From positions 1-64,000 of the forward strand of contig JAJEDB010000091.1 in NCBI GenBank assembly GCA_022821725.1: a stretch of DNA of 64,000 bases, written 5' to 3'. A model generated the notes under the pieces. The model saw nothing but the letters and a program-made list of their open reading frames with translations, ran no database searches and was not told the origin of the DNA. Origin of the DNA: Candidatus Poribacteria bacterium. Its GTDB lineage: Bacteria > Poribacteria > WGA-4E > WGA-3G. Shown here in pieces: positions 16,202-26,982 of the stretch (the stretch's first letter is position 1; every line of letters begins with the position of its first letter). Both the position numbers and the translations under genes were made by a program.

Positions 16202-17845
16202 ATGAAATATTACGGACTGCTACTTCTGGTTACATGCTTTATCGCATCTGGATGTCCTGGACCAGAGATCGATGAAGTCATACTTGCGACACAATTCCAA
16301 GACGCGCAGCAGGCGATCAATGATGCAGCCGCGTTGGATGCTGAACCCTTGGTGCCAGAGGAATTCGGGCGGGCAGTGAAACTTCTGAATTTCGCTCGGA
16401 ACTCGCGAGAAAAGGGAGACATCCCCCAAAGTGCTGAATTTGCGTATCAGGCAGAATTGGTTGCACAGATCGCCAGTGCAAAGGCACGGCAGCATCACGC
16501 TCGACAAAAAGTCGTTGCCATCCGAGAACAGATATACCAGCAAATTATAAAGGCACACGAGCACGAACTCGAAATCGCCCGTATCCGTGAGGCGATCCTT
16601 GAGGAACAACTCGCCGGTGCGTTGAGCGCTCGCGACGAAGGGCAACTGCAAACAGAGCGGCTTTCGACGGAACTCGCCCATTTAAAAACATCGCTACGTC
16701 AGACGGAACTTCGCTTGTTGCTCACGGGTGTAGAATCACTCGTTAATGTTTCAAAATACACCTATCCAGCGATCGAAACAACTGCAGGCTACGAACGTGC
16801 CCAAGCATCAATCGCTTCGATAGTGAACCTTATTGAGCAAGAGGCGTTCGTTGAAGCAGCGGATGCTATCTCGGCTGTACAGAAACTCGCCGACAACCTT
16901 TACCAGTTAGCGCAGGAAAAACAGGAGGCGGACGCAGTAGCGAGGACAAGCGCGCACATCGCAATCACGAAGGCGGAAGTAATCATTCAGCGTGCGCAAT
17001 ATCTCAATGCCAACCAACACGCAACGGAGCAATTCCAAAAGGCAACAGCACAATTGAAACGTGCAAAGCAGGAATTAGCCAACCATCGCTACGAGCAAGC
17101 ACAACAATTTGCGCAACAGGCGCAACAAATCGCCGATGAGACAGTCGTAGTCGCGGAAGCGGCGGAATTTAGACAACGCGCACAGAAAGAGTTAGATCGG
17201 CGGGCGGCGGAAGCACAACGAGCCGTTGATACACTGAAACGAAATCTCGCAGCACAAGCAAAGACACAGGTCCCACAGTTAGAATCACGACTCTATGAAC
17301 TTGCCAATACGGCGTATACAAAGGCAAAAACCGCATTAGCAGACAAGGAATATGAGACGGCAGTTGCAGCTTCCGCGGAGGGTGGTGATTATCTGGAACG
17401 CGCCGTTGCAAACGCACAACGAATAACATCGGCAAAGTCAGATTTACTAAACGCAGCAAGGCAGATCCCTAAAGCGACCGTTATAGAGCAGAGCGATAGT
17501 ATCCTCATCCGTATCAGAGGAAACGTGTTTGCCCACGGCAGCACCCAACTTCAAAGAGAATTTTTCGCGACGTTTGAGCAACTCGCAAAAGTCTTGCGTC
17601 GGGATAGTTTCAGCAGTTATCCGATTCGAATCGAGGTACACACAAGTGCCTTGGGAAATGCGAACGTCAATCGAAATGTAAGTATGGGGCGTGCAGACGC
17701 AATCAAGAGGTCCCTCGTTGAAGAACGGGTCAACCCAGAACGCCTCACCGCTGTAGGCTTGGGAGAAACCGTGCCTCTTATCGAAGCCGGTCCCAACAAA
17801 GAGGAACAGAACCGTAGAATTGATATAATTGTCAAGACAAACTAA
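16202..17845 (+). CDS. DUF4398-type lipoprotein with C-terminal OmpA-like peptidoglycan-binding domain
   Basis: 547 residues from ATG 16202, preferred over an in-frame GTG at 16178 because the signal peptide (KYYGLLLLVTCFIASGC) starts here and GAGGG precedes it. Lipobox ASGC. Residues 20-430 are long alanine/glutamine-rich helices with repeated motifs (RAQYLNANQHATEQFQKA; ANHRYEQAQQFAQQAQQ), probably coiled coil. Residues about 440-547 are an OmpA C-terminal domain ending with AVGLGETVPL and NRRIDIIV, which binds peptidoglycan. This combination suggests an envelope-spacing or tethering role, similar to Pal with a long stalk. Preceded by a smaller lipoprotein with the same helical module. Confidence 0.88.
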   Translation: MKYYGLLLLVTCFIASGCPGPEIDEVILATQFQDAQQAINDAAALDAEPLVPEEFGRAVKLLNFARNSREKGDIPQSAEFAYQAELVAQIASAKARQHHARQKVVAIREQIYQQIIKAHEHELEIARIREAILEEQLAGALSARDEGQLQTERLSTELAHLKTSLRQTELRLLLTGVESLVNVSKYTYPAIETTAGYERAQASIASIVNLIEQEAFVEAADAISAVQKLADNLYQLAQEKQEADAVARTSAHIAITKAEVIIQRAQYLNANQHATEQFQKATAQLKRAKQELANHRYEQAQQFAQQAQQIADETVVVAEAAEFRQRAQKELDRRAAEAQRAVDTLKRNLAAQAKTQVPQLESRLYELANTAYTKAKTALADKEYETAVAASAEGGDYLERAVANAQRITSAKSDLLNAARQIPKATVIEQSDSILIRIRGNVFAHGSTQLQREFFATFEQLAKVLRRDSFSSYPIRIEVHTSALGNANVNRNVSMGRADAIKRSLVEERVNPERLTAVGLGETVPLIEAGPNKEEQNRRIDIIVKTN

Positions 17846-17851
17846 AAACTC

Positions 17852-18142
17852 GTGCAACACAAAGACCCTTATCTCGTCAATCAGGTCGCGATGAGCCTGT
17901 TTGGAGATAGATATATTATCATTTATGGGAATACAATTCAGTTCCACAACCACTGTTACCATCTGCGGTCCATCAATACGCCGGGACATCCGCACTGCGG
18001 GTGCTACTACTTAGAAGACGCGAACACCGGTTTGGCTATGTCAACCGATGTCGATTTCGCACCCCCTGGCGCATACGGCGCGATTTTCGAGCCGCAGACA
18101 GGGGATATTATTGATTGCGAAACCGTCCCTTATTTTCAGTGA
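17852..18142 (+). CDS. Hypothetical protein, His/Cys-containing
   Basis: 96 residues from a GTG start seven bases after the previous stop. The sequence is protein-like and unlike a shadow: [20 protein letters not shown] is followed by [17 protein letters not shown]. The cluster of His and Cys ([15 protein letters not shown]) could bind a metal. No signal peptide. I recognise no family. It lies between an OmpA lipoprotein and guaA with 13 bases to guaA, so it is probably co-transcribed with guaA. Confidence 0.6.
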   Translation: MQHKDPYLVNQVAMSLFGDRYIIIYGNTIQFHNHCYHLRSINTPGHPHCGCYYLEDANTGLAMSTDVDFAPPGAYGAIFEPQTGDIIDCETVPYFQ

Positions 18143-18155
18143 AAGTCGCAAGTCT

Positions 18156-19733
18156 ATGACGAACACCAACGATACAAACACAGCATCCACACAGCAAGAG
18201 ACTATCCTCATTTTGGATTTCGGGTCGCAGTACACGCAGCTTATTGCCCGACGCATCCGTGAGCAAAATATCTACTGCGAAATTTATCCACACACGCTAC
18301 CCCTTTTGCAGATAGAAGCCATTGCCCCAAAGGGAATTATTCTCAGCGGCGGACCCGCAAGCGTCTACGAGGCTGATGCCCCAAAAATTGATCCAAAACT
18401 CTTCGAGTTGGAAACACCCATATTGGGTATCTGTTATGGTATGCAACTCATGGCGGCGCTGTTAGCAGGTGGAAAGGTCCATCCAGCGACACAACGAGAA
18501 TACGGGCACGCACCCCTCCAAGTGCTTGACGCCACCGATCCACTCTTCGCAGGACTTTCCTCACGGTTTTCCGCTTGGATGAGCCACGGCGATCGTATTG
18601 AGGCACCCCCCGTTGGATTCCAGACAATTGCACAAACACAGAACGCACCCATCGCTGCTATGGCGGATCCCGCACGCGCGTTTTACGGATTGCAATTCCA
18701 TCCTGAGGTTGAACATACCGAGGATGCCGATCAAATTTTGGGGAATTTCACGCGGCGCATCTGTGGATGTCGTAACGCTTGGACAATGCGTGCCTTCATC
18801 GCCCGTGCTACAGCACAAATACAGGAGCAAGTCGGAAATGAACGCGTCCTCTGTGCTGTTAGCGGAGGTATTGATTCAATGGTGCTGGCGACGCTTTTAC
18901 ATCAGGCGATCGGAGACGCGCTTGTACCCGTATTTGTTGACAATGGTCTCCTCCGGAAAAACGAAGCCGCTGAAGTGGTTAAAACCTGTGAGCGACTCGG
19001 AATCCCACTCGTCACTGTTGATGCGGTGGAGCCGTTTCTTAACGGTTTGGCGGGAGTGACGGATCCGGAAAAGAAGCGAAAGGTGATTGGGGCACAGTTC
19101 ATCGAAACTTTCAAAGCGACGGTGCAAGAATTAGGACACAGTTTCCGATTCCTCGCGCAAGGCACTCTCTATCCCGATGTTATAGAGAGTGTCTCTGTGA
19201 AGGGACCGTCCGCTACGATTAAAACCCACCATAATGTCGGCGGGCTTCCATCCGACATGCCGTTTGAACTACTCGAACCTTTCAGGGAACTGTTCAAGGA
19301 CGAGGTGCGGGCGGTTGGCGCAGAACTAAACGTGCCAGCGCAGGTCCTTGGGCGCCACCCATTTCCGGGACCAGGACTTGCTGTCCGCATTCTGGGCGAG
19401 GTTACACACGAACGTTTAGAGGTGCTCCGTTCAGCGGATGCTATCTTTATCGCTGAAATCAGGAAAGCGGGGTTGTACGACGAAATTTGGCAGGCTTTGG
19501 TTGTTCTTTTGCCCGTCAAAAGTGTTGGCGTGATGGGCGACGCGCGGACGTATGAAAATGCAGTCGCACTCCGCGCCGTCACAAGTAGTGATGCGATGAC
19601 GGCGGATTGGGCACGCATACCGGCCGATGTACTCGCCAAAATCTCCAACCGTATCATCAATGAAGTGCAGGGCATCAACCGTGTCGTCTACGATATTAGT
19701 TCAAAACCACCCAGCACGATTGAATGGGAATAG
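18156..19733 (+). CDS. guaA: GMP synthase (glutamine-hydrolysing)
   Basis: 525 residues from ATG 18156, standard length; the longer frame upstream (18048) overlaps the preceding gene and is not needed. The glutamine amidotransferase half has its nucleophile C93 in GICYGMQ and the His/Glu pair in FHPEVEHTE. The ATP-pyrophosphatase half has the P-loop AVSGGIDSM. The C-terminal dimerisation domain ends KPPSTIEWE. It converts XMP, ATP and glutamine to GMP. Its stop codon abuts directly the stop of the convergent aminotransferase with no base between, so no intrinsic terminator fits there. Confidence 0.98.
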   Translation: MTNTNDTNTASTQQETILILDFGSQYTQLIARRIREQNIYCEIYPHTLPLLQIEAIAPKGIILSGGPASVYEADAPKIDPKLFELETPILGICYGMQLMAALLAGGKVHPATQREYGHAPLQVLDATDPLFAGLSSRFSAWMSHGDRIEAPPVGFQTIAQTQNAPIAAMADPARAFYGLQFHPEVEHTEDADQILGNFTRRICGCRNAWTMRAFIARATAQIQEQVGNERVLCAVSGGIDSMVLATLLHQAIGDALVPVFVDNGLLRKNEAAEVVKTCERLGIPLVTVDAVEPFLNGLAGVTDPEKKRKVIGAQFIETFKATVQELGHSFRFLAQGTLYPDVIESVSVKGPSATIKTHHNVGGLPSDMPFELLEPFRELFKDEVRAVGAELNVPAQVLGRHPFPGPGLAVRILGEVTHERLEVLRSADAIFIAEIRKAGLYDEIWQALVVLLPVKSVGVMGDARTYENAVALRAVTSSDAMTADWARIPADVLAKISNRIINEVQGINRVVYDISSKPPSTIEWE

Positions 19734-20933
19734 TTATCCTGAATAGACTTGCGCCGCGGCGTGAACAGCCGCACCACGCTCCACGTTATGTCCCCACTCA
19801 ATGAGAAGTTTCTCTAACGCACTCAGGACGAGCATAACATTCCGTTCGTTTGAAGATTCACCCATCAGCCCAATCCGCCACGCCTTTCCAGCAAAGATAC
19901 CCAAACCCGCACCGATTTCTATGCCGTAGTCCGAGATGAGGCGTTTCCGAATCGTCACATCGTCAATACCGTCAGGAATGCTTAAGGTAGTGAGCATCGG
20001 GGCGCGGTAGCCCTTTTCGGCTGCAGGTTGCAGACCGATCGCTTTTGCCCCCGCGAGGAGTGCGCGGGCATTGTGCACATGCCGTTTGTAGCGGACATCC
20101 AACTCCTCTTCCAAGACGACGCGCAATGCTTCCCGCAAGGCATAGATAAGGGATATCGAAACAGTGTGATGATAACTCCGCTGCTCACCGTGCCAATAGT
20201 TCTCGAGGAGTGTCATATCGAGATAGAAACTCTGGATAGGCGTTTTTCGGTTCCGAATGACCTCAACGGCACGATCACTGAAACTGATAGGTGAGAGTCC
20301 GGGCGGACCGGCGAGACATTTTTGGGTACAACTATACGCAATGTCAATACCGAGAGCATCTATATCTACGGGTTGTCCTCCGAGACTGGTCACACAGTCT
20401 GCAAGGAAAAGGGCACCGCTTTGGTGAGCAATCTCAACGGCATCTTTCAGGGGTTGCAGGATACCGGTAGAGGTCTCCCCGTGTACCAACGCAACCAATT
20501 TTGGGGTAGACCCTTTCGCAACGGCTTCAGCAATTTTTTCGGCAGGGATATGTGTGCCCCATTCCGCTTCTACTCTTGTCACCACGCCGCCGCACCGAGT
20601 GGCGATATCGGCTATTCGCTCGCCGAAATACCCGTTGACACCAACAACGACACCATCACCGGGTTCAACAACATTAGCAAGCGCGGCTTCCATGCCGGCG
20701 GTACCCGTGCCGGAGACCGGGAGCGTCAGCCTATTTTCAGTGCCAAAGACTCGGCGGAGTAAGCCAACCGTGTCATCCATCACCTGGACAAATTCGGTAT
20801 CTAAATACCCCAACATCGGGGTTGTCATCGCTTTAAGAACCCGCGCATTGGCTTCACTCGGTCCCGGACCGAGCAGCACGCGCGGTGACACTATTAATTC
20901 ATCATACACTGTTTTCGCAGGCTCCTTAGACAT
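19734..20933 (-). CDS. Alanine/serine-glyoxylate aminotransferase family protein
   Basis: 399 residues. Starts with VSPRVLLGPGPSEANARVL, the characteristic N-terminus of class V AGXT/SGAT enzymes. PVSGTGTAGMEAALAN and LVHGETSTGILQPL are family motifs, and the PLP lysine is in SCTQKCLAGPPGLSP. The C-terminal YGIEIGAGLG...WRIGLMG block is complete. It transfers an amino group from alanine or serine to glyoxylate; which donor is used cannot be told here. Convergent with guaA, with directly abutting stops. The upstream terminator at 20975-21010 separates it from the TPR gene, so it needs its own promoter in the 125-base gap. Confidence 0.93.
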   Translation of the reverse strand: MSKEPAKTVYDELIVSPRVLLGPGPSEANARVLKAMTTPMLGYLDTEFVQVMDDTVGLLRRVFGTENRLTLPVSGTGTAGMEAALANVVEPGDGVVVGVNGYFGERIADIATRCGGVVTRVEAEWGTHIPAEKIAEAVAKGSTPKLVALVHGETSTGILQPLKDAVEIAHQSGALFLADCVTSLGGQPVDIDALGIDIAYSCTQKCLAGPPGLSPISFSDRAVEVIRNRKTPIQSFYLDMTLLENYWHGEQRSYHHTVSISLIYALREALRVVLEEELDVRYKRHVHNARALLAGAKAIGLQPAAEKGYRAPMLTTLSIPDGIDDVTIRKRLISDYGIEIGAGLGIFAGKAWRIGLMGESSNERNVMLVLSALEKLLIEWGHNVERGAAVHAAAQVYSG

Positions 20934-20974
20934 CGTCTAAATCGCAATTTCTCAGAATTAGGGGAATAAGTCAT

Positions 20975-21010
20975 AAAAAGGGGAGGGTGCTATGCCGCAC
21001 CCTCCTTTCA
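20975..21010 (-). terminator. Terminator of the TPR gene
   Basis: On the minus strand GGAGGGTGC, loop, GCACCCTCC, then CCTTTTT. It lies just after the TPR gene stop and before the aminotransferase start. Confidence 0.85.
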
Positions 21011-21058
21011 GGGAAGCCCCGCTCAGGCGAGCGAGGCTATAGGAACAGGATGTAGTGA

Positions 21059-24000
21059 TTACTCACCACCACCGCCACCAGCACCAGCACCAGCACCACC
21101 ACGAATTTCCAGATTATTCGACTGCATGTAGCTTATAATCGTCTGGACTTGGCTGATTGCATAGGTGAGTGCCTGGTTGACCTTCGTGTCTACAGGCGGC
21201 GTTGTTTCATATTTTGCCCACAAACGGTTGAAGTAATCCAACGCATCGTTGAAATACGCATCGTCGCTATCGGCTAACACCATGTATGCCTCACCAATCT
21301 GCACGAGACCGAGGTCTGCATACTTGGTTCCCGGATACGCTTCAATGATCTTCTGATACTCAGCAATGGCGGCTTCGACAGCAGGTTTCTGCTCTTCACC
21401 CCTCGCGAGTTTCGATTCATTCAGCAGATCCGTTGCGACTTCATACTCGTAGAAAGCAAGCGCGTTCGCAGTGTCGTTGAGATAGCCTTGTGCAGTCGAT
21501 TTTGACTCCCCACCGATACCGGGCGTATTGATCGCTTTCTGATAGTTTTCTATCGCCATCTGATAGAGACGGATCCGTTCCGCTTGCTCCAGCTCAGTTT
21601 CGGAGCCTGCGTTGTAGTACTTGTTGCCAATATTAATAAGCGCATCAGCAGTGTACTGACTATTCGGATACTCAGCGGCGAGAACTTCGTTCGCCTCAAA
21701 GAGTCGATCATACCAGCGCTGTTTCGCATCCTCATCGCCAGCCTTTTCAGCGGCTTCACTGAGAAGTTGCGCACATGTCGAGATAGCATACAACGATTCA
21801 GCAGCACTCTTGTGGGTCTTATTCACAGTGCGCACCTTCTCGTATTCGGTAATCGCTTTCTCAAACTGTTGCGCGGCGTAGTAGGATTCGCCGACGTGAT
21901 ACTGCCAGAAAGCAGCATCGTTAGCACTCGGATAACGACGCACCATATCACGGAAGACATCACCAGCGGCAGTGAAGTAACTGACCGCTTTTTCAGACAT
22001 CTCTCCGTCCATGCCTACTTGCATCCGTCCGAGTTCAAAGTTCGAAGCGGCTGTATAGTTCAGCGCGGTTTCCGTGTTCTTACGGAGTGCATCCGATTTC
22101 GGGAAGAGTCCCTTATCGACGTAACTCACGAACGTCGTGAGCGGACTCAGCGCACTCACGAGGTCTTGCGGAAGTTTCACGCCAATACCGACAGAATAGT
22201 AAATCTGACCGGATTGGAACAGTGAATTCTGAACATACGGGATGACCGTCTGTTTGTCCGCCTTTTCAACCGGTGCTGCGATCGAAGCGACTTCGAAGAA
22301 TGCACCTGCCGCGTTGCGGCTCGCGTCAATGTAGGGTTTCAGGTCTGTGCCTGCCTCTGTGGAGAAGAGGGAACGCGCTTTGTCGGAGTAGAGGAAACCG
22401 AGGTTGTATTGCGCAGCGGCTTTCTCTGCCACACTCGCGTTCGGATTCCCTTTCGTCCGATCAAGGGCTTCGACCGCTTCGGTGATTGCTTCATCTAAGC
22501 GTCCCAATTCAACGTAGAGGGTTGAACGACGAATGCCAGCGTCTGCCACCATTGAGGCTACATTTGTGTTGGCTGAACCGCTATATTCTCCGATGAGGGT
22601 TTGGAAGGTTTCCAACGCCTTAGACGGTTGTTTCAACTGGTCTTGATAAATCAGGCCAATCCGATAGTAGGATTGCGCTTTGACGAGATCGTCTTCTACT
22701 AATTCAATGGCGTTCTGGTAACTCATCAATGCGTCCTGATAAGTTTTCAGTTGCTCCTCTTGTGCAAATGCCATTGCGAAGTAGGAACGTCCCTTCATGT
22801 CTGCCTCTTCGGTGTTCTCAATAATGTATTGATACTCTTGAACCGCGCCGGCGTGGTCGCCGAGGGTTCCGTTGAGTTCAGCAAGACGGGAGTGTGCTTG
22901 GAAAATAAGCGACTTGCGCGCCTCGTCTTCGGTCTGTCCCTCTAATGCTGTAACCCCTTTGAATGCGTCTGCAGCACCTTTGTTGTCCTCGAGGCCGAGC
23001 AACGCTAAACCCGCAGTGTAGTTAGCACTGATGAGGTTGTTCGCATCCTCTGTCAGCGTTGATACTTTTTCCGCCGCACTTACAGCGTTCTGCAGACTCA
23101 ACTGCTTGCTGCCTGCATCCGTCGCGGATTGCGCGATCTGATAATGACAGACTGCTGCTTGATACTGCGCGTTCGGTGCGAGTTCACTCTTCGGGAAAGT
23201 TTGCACAAAGAGGAGATACTCCGCCAGTGCCTCATCATAGCGTTTCGCACTATAGTAAGTATGCCCGATCTTCAGTTGCGAACGGCTGCGTGCCTCTTCT
23301 GGCGCACCTGTGTTATCAACAATCCGCTTCAGCGAAGCCACGAGCGCATCAACATCGACCTCTTCACCGGTGTTTTCGATAGCAGTGGCTTTAATCAGGT
23401 CGATATGTCCGAGTGTCTTGAGAACGAGCTCATTGTCACTGGAAGCATATTTATCGTTTGCTTCGTCGGCGAGTTGTAGGATGAGGGGCCATTTTGCCGT
23501 ATCATCCTGTTTCTGTGCTGCATCGCGATAGGCGAGTGCCAAGCCGTAATACGCTTCAACAGCGTTAGGGCTATCGGTATAATCGGCGATTACCCGTTTG
23601 AACGCTGCTTCGGAAGATTCCAAGAGTGCCGGATTTTCAGAAGCGGCTTGGTAATAGCAAAGTCCGACGAGATAGAGCGCATCGTCTGCGTATTCACCAG
23701 TCGGATTCCCATCAACCACAGCTTGATACTGAACGGCGGCTTCTTCAAACCGTTCCTCTGCACGGAGCAGGTCAGCGAGTTTAATCTCTGCCAACGAACG
23801 GTTGTCAGCATCGGCAAGCTTGTCTAAAATACTGTTGTAGTAACTAATCGCACCCTCTTTATCGCCTTCCTTGACATGACTGTTTGCAACGAGAAGGAGT
23901 GCGCGTTCGTAGTATTCACTCGTTTCAGGAATAGATGCGTAACGGTCGCGTGCTTGCGTCCAGTCACCAAGCATTTCATGAGAAAGTGCTTCGTTCATGA

Positions 24001-25768
24001 TACACGCTTCCACTTGAGCAATACGCTCACTGAAGTCATCGTAACGTTCCTCGGCGACCCCTGGGAGGAAGGCATCGTCAGTAAACATGGCGATCGCTTC
24101 CTGATACGCCGAAACAGACTTCCCGAGGTAACCCGCATTGAAGTTCGCGTCTGTATCGCCTTCCTGATAACCTTCAGGTTTGGCGGCTTCATAGTAGGAA
24201 CGTCCTTCAAAGAATTTACCCATCAACTTGACGAGATGGAACTTCGGTAGTGGACGGTAATCCCACAATTTCGCATATTCTTCCGCTGCTTCAATGTACT
24301 GTTTAAATTCAGTCCGTTTGATGTCGGCGAAACGGAGTTGCACCTCAGCTGCGAGGATATCGAACTCGTTATCGTTTTTGTTCTTCTCGATAAACTCGCG
24401 GGCGATTGTTTCCAACTCATCTTTGCGTCCGAGATCGTTGAGTGCCCAAATTGCGCCGTAGAGCGCGTGCGGAGCAACTGGATCCTGCGGATAGTCGTCA
24501 ACCGTTTTTTGATACCATTGGAGCGCGAGTTCAAGCGTTCCCATTCCGGTTTCAGCGTCCCCAGCCTTTACTTGATCGCTGCCGAGTTTGTAGTAAGCTT
24601 CCCCAATCTGATAAGAGCAGTAGGGAATAAAATCGGTGGCTTCTTCGTGTTCATTGATAACACGTTGATACGCTAAGGTTGCCTCACTCCAATTCTCTAA
24701 GCGGAAATGGCTATCGGCAATACCAAGTTTCGCTTCCGCGATGAAGTCGCTCTCCGGGTATTCTTCAAGGAGTGTCTTATAGGAAACAATGGCGTTTTCA
24801 TAGTCTCCTTGATCGAAGTAGGTACGTCCGATGGCAGACTGAATCTCCGATTGAAGTGTGCGGTCTGCAGTGTTTTGCAGTGCCAACTCGTAGTTCACAC
24901 GCGCGTTGTCATAGTCCTTCTGACGGGCGTAAATCGCACCTTGATCGAAGTATGCCGCCGTGACGTATTGGCTTTCCGGGAACTGCGTGATGAAGTTCGT
25001 ATACCGACCGATCGATTCATCATCTCTACCGAGTTGGTTCAAACTATAAGCCGCTTTATACATCGCTTCGGCTTGCAGATCCGGGTAGTTCTTGAATTCC
25101 TCTGTAGCGATTTTATCGAATTCCTGATACGCTTGCTCGTAGTTGGATTCATTGAGGAACGATTGCGCGATCAGGTGCTGTGCATCATCTTTAAAATCGG
25201 AGTTTGGGAAACCATCAAGAACCGCTTTAAATGCCTGTCGGGAGTCCTCATAGTTCTGCAGTTTATAGTTCAACTGCCCGATAGCGTACCAAGCGTTTTC
25301 GACGAAAAGGCTGTTCGGGAAGTTCTCAATGAGCTGTGTGAACTTCGGTTCCGCCAATTCAAATTGCTCTGTCCGATAGAGGATGTGTCCCCAGAGGTAG
25401 GTTAACCCCTCTTGATGTTTGGGAATGGTTGCCGTCGGAGCAACCTTTTCAATGTATTCGATCGCAGTGTCGTAGTGATTTACATCGCCTGATTGTTCAG
25501 CGAGACGCGAGTAGCTAACCGCGATCTTATAATTGGCGAGGGTGGGGAAATCCTTGTCAATGACTTCGGTTTTCACACCCCGCTTTGTTGATTCTTCGAG
25601 TGCCTCGGTATACTTTCCAATTGCGCCTTCATAATCCGCCTGTCCATACAGATCTTCAGCGGATTGGAAGAGTTGCTCCACCTTTTTCGAGCTACCCATC
25701 ATGAAAGGTGAAAGGAGCGCAACTATTAAAGCGAGACCACCAATAATGCCCAAAATCCTTGGGTTCAT
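21059..25768 (-). CDS. Very large tetratricopeptide-repeat protein, membrane-anchored
   Basis: 1569 residues. The N-terminal hydrophobic segment (IIGGLALIVALLSPFMMG, about 8-25) is a signal anchor. Nearly all the rest is TPR repeats, with consensus-like units such as AIGKYTEALEE, YYKLGSDQVKAGDAE and EAYYGLALAYRDAAQ. The repeats resemble those of BamD/YbgF-type outer-envelope scaffolds. The C-terminus is a glycine/alanine tail (GAGAGGGGGE). It probably acts as an extracytoplasmic scaffold for protein complexes. SD AAGGAG lies before ATG. It follows an ECF sigma/anti-sigma pair on the same strand, 128 bases away, so it may belong to that regulon. A hairpin terminator closes the unit. Confidence 0.9.
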   Translation of the reverse strand: MNPRILGIIGGLALIVALLSPFMMGSSKKVEQLFQSAEDLYGQADYEGAIGKYTEALEESTKRGVKTEVIDKDFPTLANYKIAVSYSRLAEQSGDVNHYDTAIEYIEKVAPTATIPKHQEGLTYLWGHILYRTEQFELAEPKFTQLIENFPNSLFVENAWYAIGQLNYKLQNYEDSRQAFKAVLDGFPNSDFKDDAQHLIAQSFLNESNYEQAYQEFDKIATEEFKNYPDLQAEAMYKAAYSLNQLGRDDESIGRYTNFITQFPESQYVTAAYFDQGAIYARQKDYDNARVNYELALQNTADRTLQSEIQSAIGRTYFDQGDYENAIVSYKTLLEEYPESDFIAEAKLGIADSHFRLENWSEATLAYQRVINEHEEATDFIPYCSYQIGEAYYKLGSDQVKAGDAETGMGTLELALQWYQKTVDDYPQDPVAPHALYGAIWALNDLGRKDELETIAREFIEKNKNDNEFDILAAEVQLRFADIKRTEFKQYIEAAEEYAKLWDYRPLPKFHLVKLMGKFFEGRSYYEAAKPEGYQEGDTDANFNAGYLGKSVSAYQEAIAMFTDDAFLPGVAEERYDDFSERIAQVEACIMNEALSHEMLGDWTQARDRYASIPETSEYYERALLLVANSHVKEGDKEGAISYYNSILDKLADADNRSLAEIKLADLLRAEERFEEAAVQYQAVVDGNPTGEYADDALYLVGLCYYQAASENPALLESSEAAFKRVIADYTDSPNAVEAYYGLALAYRDAAQKQDDTAKWPLILQLADEANDKYASSDNELVLKTLGHIDLIKATAIENTGEEVDVDALVASLKRIVDNTGAPEEARSRSQLKIGHTYYSAKRYDEALAEYLLFVQTFPKSELAPNAQYQAAVCHYQIAQSATDAGSKQLSLQNAVSAAEKVSTLTEDANNLISANYTAGLALLGLEDNKGAADAFKGVTALEGQTEDEARKSLIFQAHSRLAELNGTLGDHAGAVQEYQYIIENTEEADMKGRSYFAMAFAQEEQLKTYQDALMSYQNAIELVEDDLVKAQSYYRIGLIYQDQLKQPSKALETFQTLIGEYSGSANTNVASMVADAGIRRSTLYVELGRLDEAITEAVEALDRTKGNPNASVAEKAAAQYNLGFLYSDKARSLFSTEAGTDLKPYIDASRNAAGAFFEVASIAAPVEKADKQTVIPYVQNSLFQSGQIYYSVGIGVKLPQDLVSALSPLTTFVSYVDKGLFPKSDALRKNTETALNYTAASNFELGRMQVGMDGEMSEKAVSYFTAAGDVFRDMVRRYPSANDAAFWQYHVGESYYAAQQFEKAITEYEKVRTVNKTHKSAAESLYAISTCAQLLSEAAEKAGDEDAKQRWYDRLFEANEVLAAEYPNSQYTADALINIGNKYYNAGSETELEQAERIRLYQMAIENYQKAINTPGIGGESKSTAQGYLNDTANALAFYEYEVATDLLNESKLARGEEQKPAVEAAIAEYQKIIEAYPGTKYADLGLVQIGEAYMVLADSDDAYFNDALDYFNRLWAKYETTPPVDTKVNQALTYAISQVQTIISYMQSNNLEIRGGAGAGAGGGGGE

Positions 25769-25896
25769 TCGTATTCTCCTTGTTTACGTCGTGCACGCTC
25801 GGAACGCGCCCACGAGATTAAATACTAAACTAACTTCAAACGCTTTCGATAAGATATTTAATTATCGACTTTAAACTATACTATAATAACGCCTAT

Positions 25897-26889
25897 CTAC
25901 AACTCTCTGGAATCGTAGACTTCTGAAATAGACAATGTTTCCAACGGCACATCCAACAATTTCTGTGAAAAACCTTTGGATCCATTCCACTTCCGTTCAT
26001 ACTGTTGGAGTGCATGCTGTTCATCCATACCCTGCAATAAGAGCAGTGCATACCTACTTTCAGTTAATACATCGCGACCCGTGAGACGTGCCCAGAACGC
26101 ACCCTGCGCCGGAATTTCGGCATAAGCGAGCAATTCCGAGTCAATGTCTAACGCGACACTCGGTATTGTATCAGAATCATCTTCTTGAAGTGTAGTGAAG
26201 ATGTATCCTTCTGTCATCGGTTCATCGGTGAATACCCAGACATCAGAACCTGAATCGATAGCAGGGGGTTCTGTCGGATGCCCACTATTGACATTGCGAC
26301 GAATGCCAGTCGGTTGAGTACCAGTCGTATCCTGTTTGATAGCAAGTGCTGCGGTAGGTTGGACGGAGATAGGTGAATCGACAGAGAAGAACCGAATTTT
26401 CGCCGCTGCATATAAGCGACTCAGCACATGGCTACCGTCATCGTGTGTTGATACTTGGATAAGCAGAAGCGGCGCAACAACTAACATCGTCAGTGTTAAC
26501 CCGAAAATGTAATACGGAAAAACGTGTTGCCTTATAGAGAAAAGTCCGCCTAAACGCGAATGATCAATACCACGATGAAGCTGGGTGAGTAGATGCCACC
26601 CCAGACGCGTAGCAACTGCGAAGAGGCGTTGATGAAGCGCAGTTGGCGCGCTCTGTTCAATACGATGCTGGAGTTGCGTTGTAAACCGGGCGTAATAGGC
26701 ATCGGATGCCTCCGGTTCAACGTAAAAGTTTTCGAGGAGGTGGTTCGTTTTCTTCAGGGCGACGACTTCTCGTTTACACACTCCGCAGGAGCGGAGATGC
26801 AATGCGACGCTGCTGTTCTGCCGTTCGGAAAGCGTTCCATCTATATAGTCGGATAAAAGGCGTCCTATTTTTTCACACTTCAATCTCAT
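25897..26889 (-). CDS. Zinc-binding anti-sigma factor, membrane protein
   Basis: 330 residues from ATG 26889 with SD GAGGAG; a GTG at 26919 would add ten residues but lacks SD. Residues 1-45 hold a ZAS-type zinc finger with CEKIGRLL...HLRSCGVC (His-x3-Cys-x2-Cys). A membrane helix lies at about 130-152 (YYIFGLTLTMLVVAPLLLI), so the N-terminus holds the sigma factor inside and the C-terminal 170 residues sense outside. It should sequester the ECF sigma factor encoded just upstream (93-base gap). The signal is unknown. Confidence 0.88.
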   Translation of the reverse strand: MRLKCEKIGRLLSDYIDGTLSERQNSSVALHLRSCGVCKREVVALKKTNHLLENFYVEPEASDAYYARFTTQLQHRIEQSAPTALHQRLFAVATRLGWHLLTQLHRGIDHSRLGGLFSIRQHVFPYYIFGLTLTMLVVAPLLLIQVSTHDDGSHVLSRLYAAAKIRFFSVDSPISVQPTAALAIKQDTTGTQPTGIRRNVNSGHPTEPPAIDSGSDVWVFTDEPMTEGYIFTTLQEDDSDTIPSVALDIDSELLAYAEIPAQGAFWARLTGRDVLTESRYALLLLQGMDEQHALQQYERKWNGSKGFSQKLLDVPLETLSISEVYDSREL

Positions 26890-26982
26890 TGATATTCTCC
26901 TCGAGAAAGTGTGTTCCACACGTCTATAAACCCACGAAACTTAACTAATTTCGGTTACCGAAATTTTCCTTTGAATCGAAAC

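Noticed and set aside
21584..25405. Several long plus-strand frames (up to 232 residues) antisense to the TPR gene
   Set aside because: They follow from the repetitive codon usage of the TPR gene, lack SD sites and show no recognisable motif.
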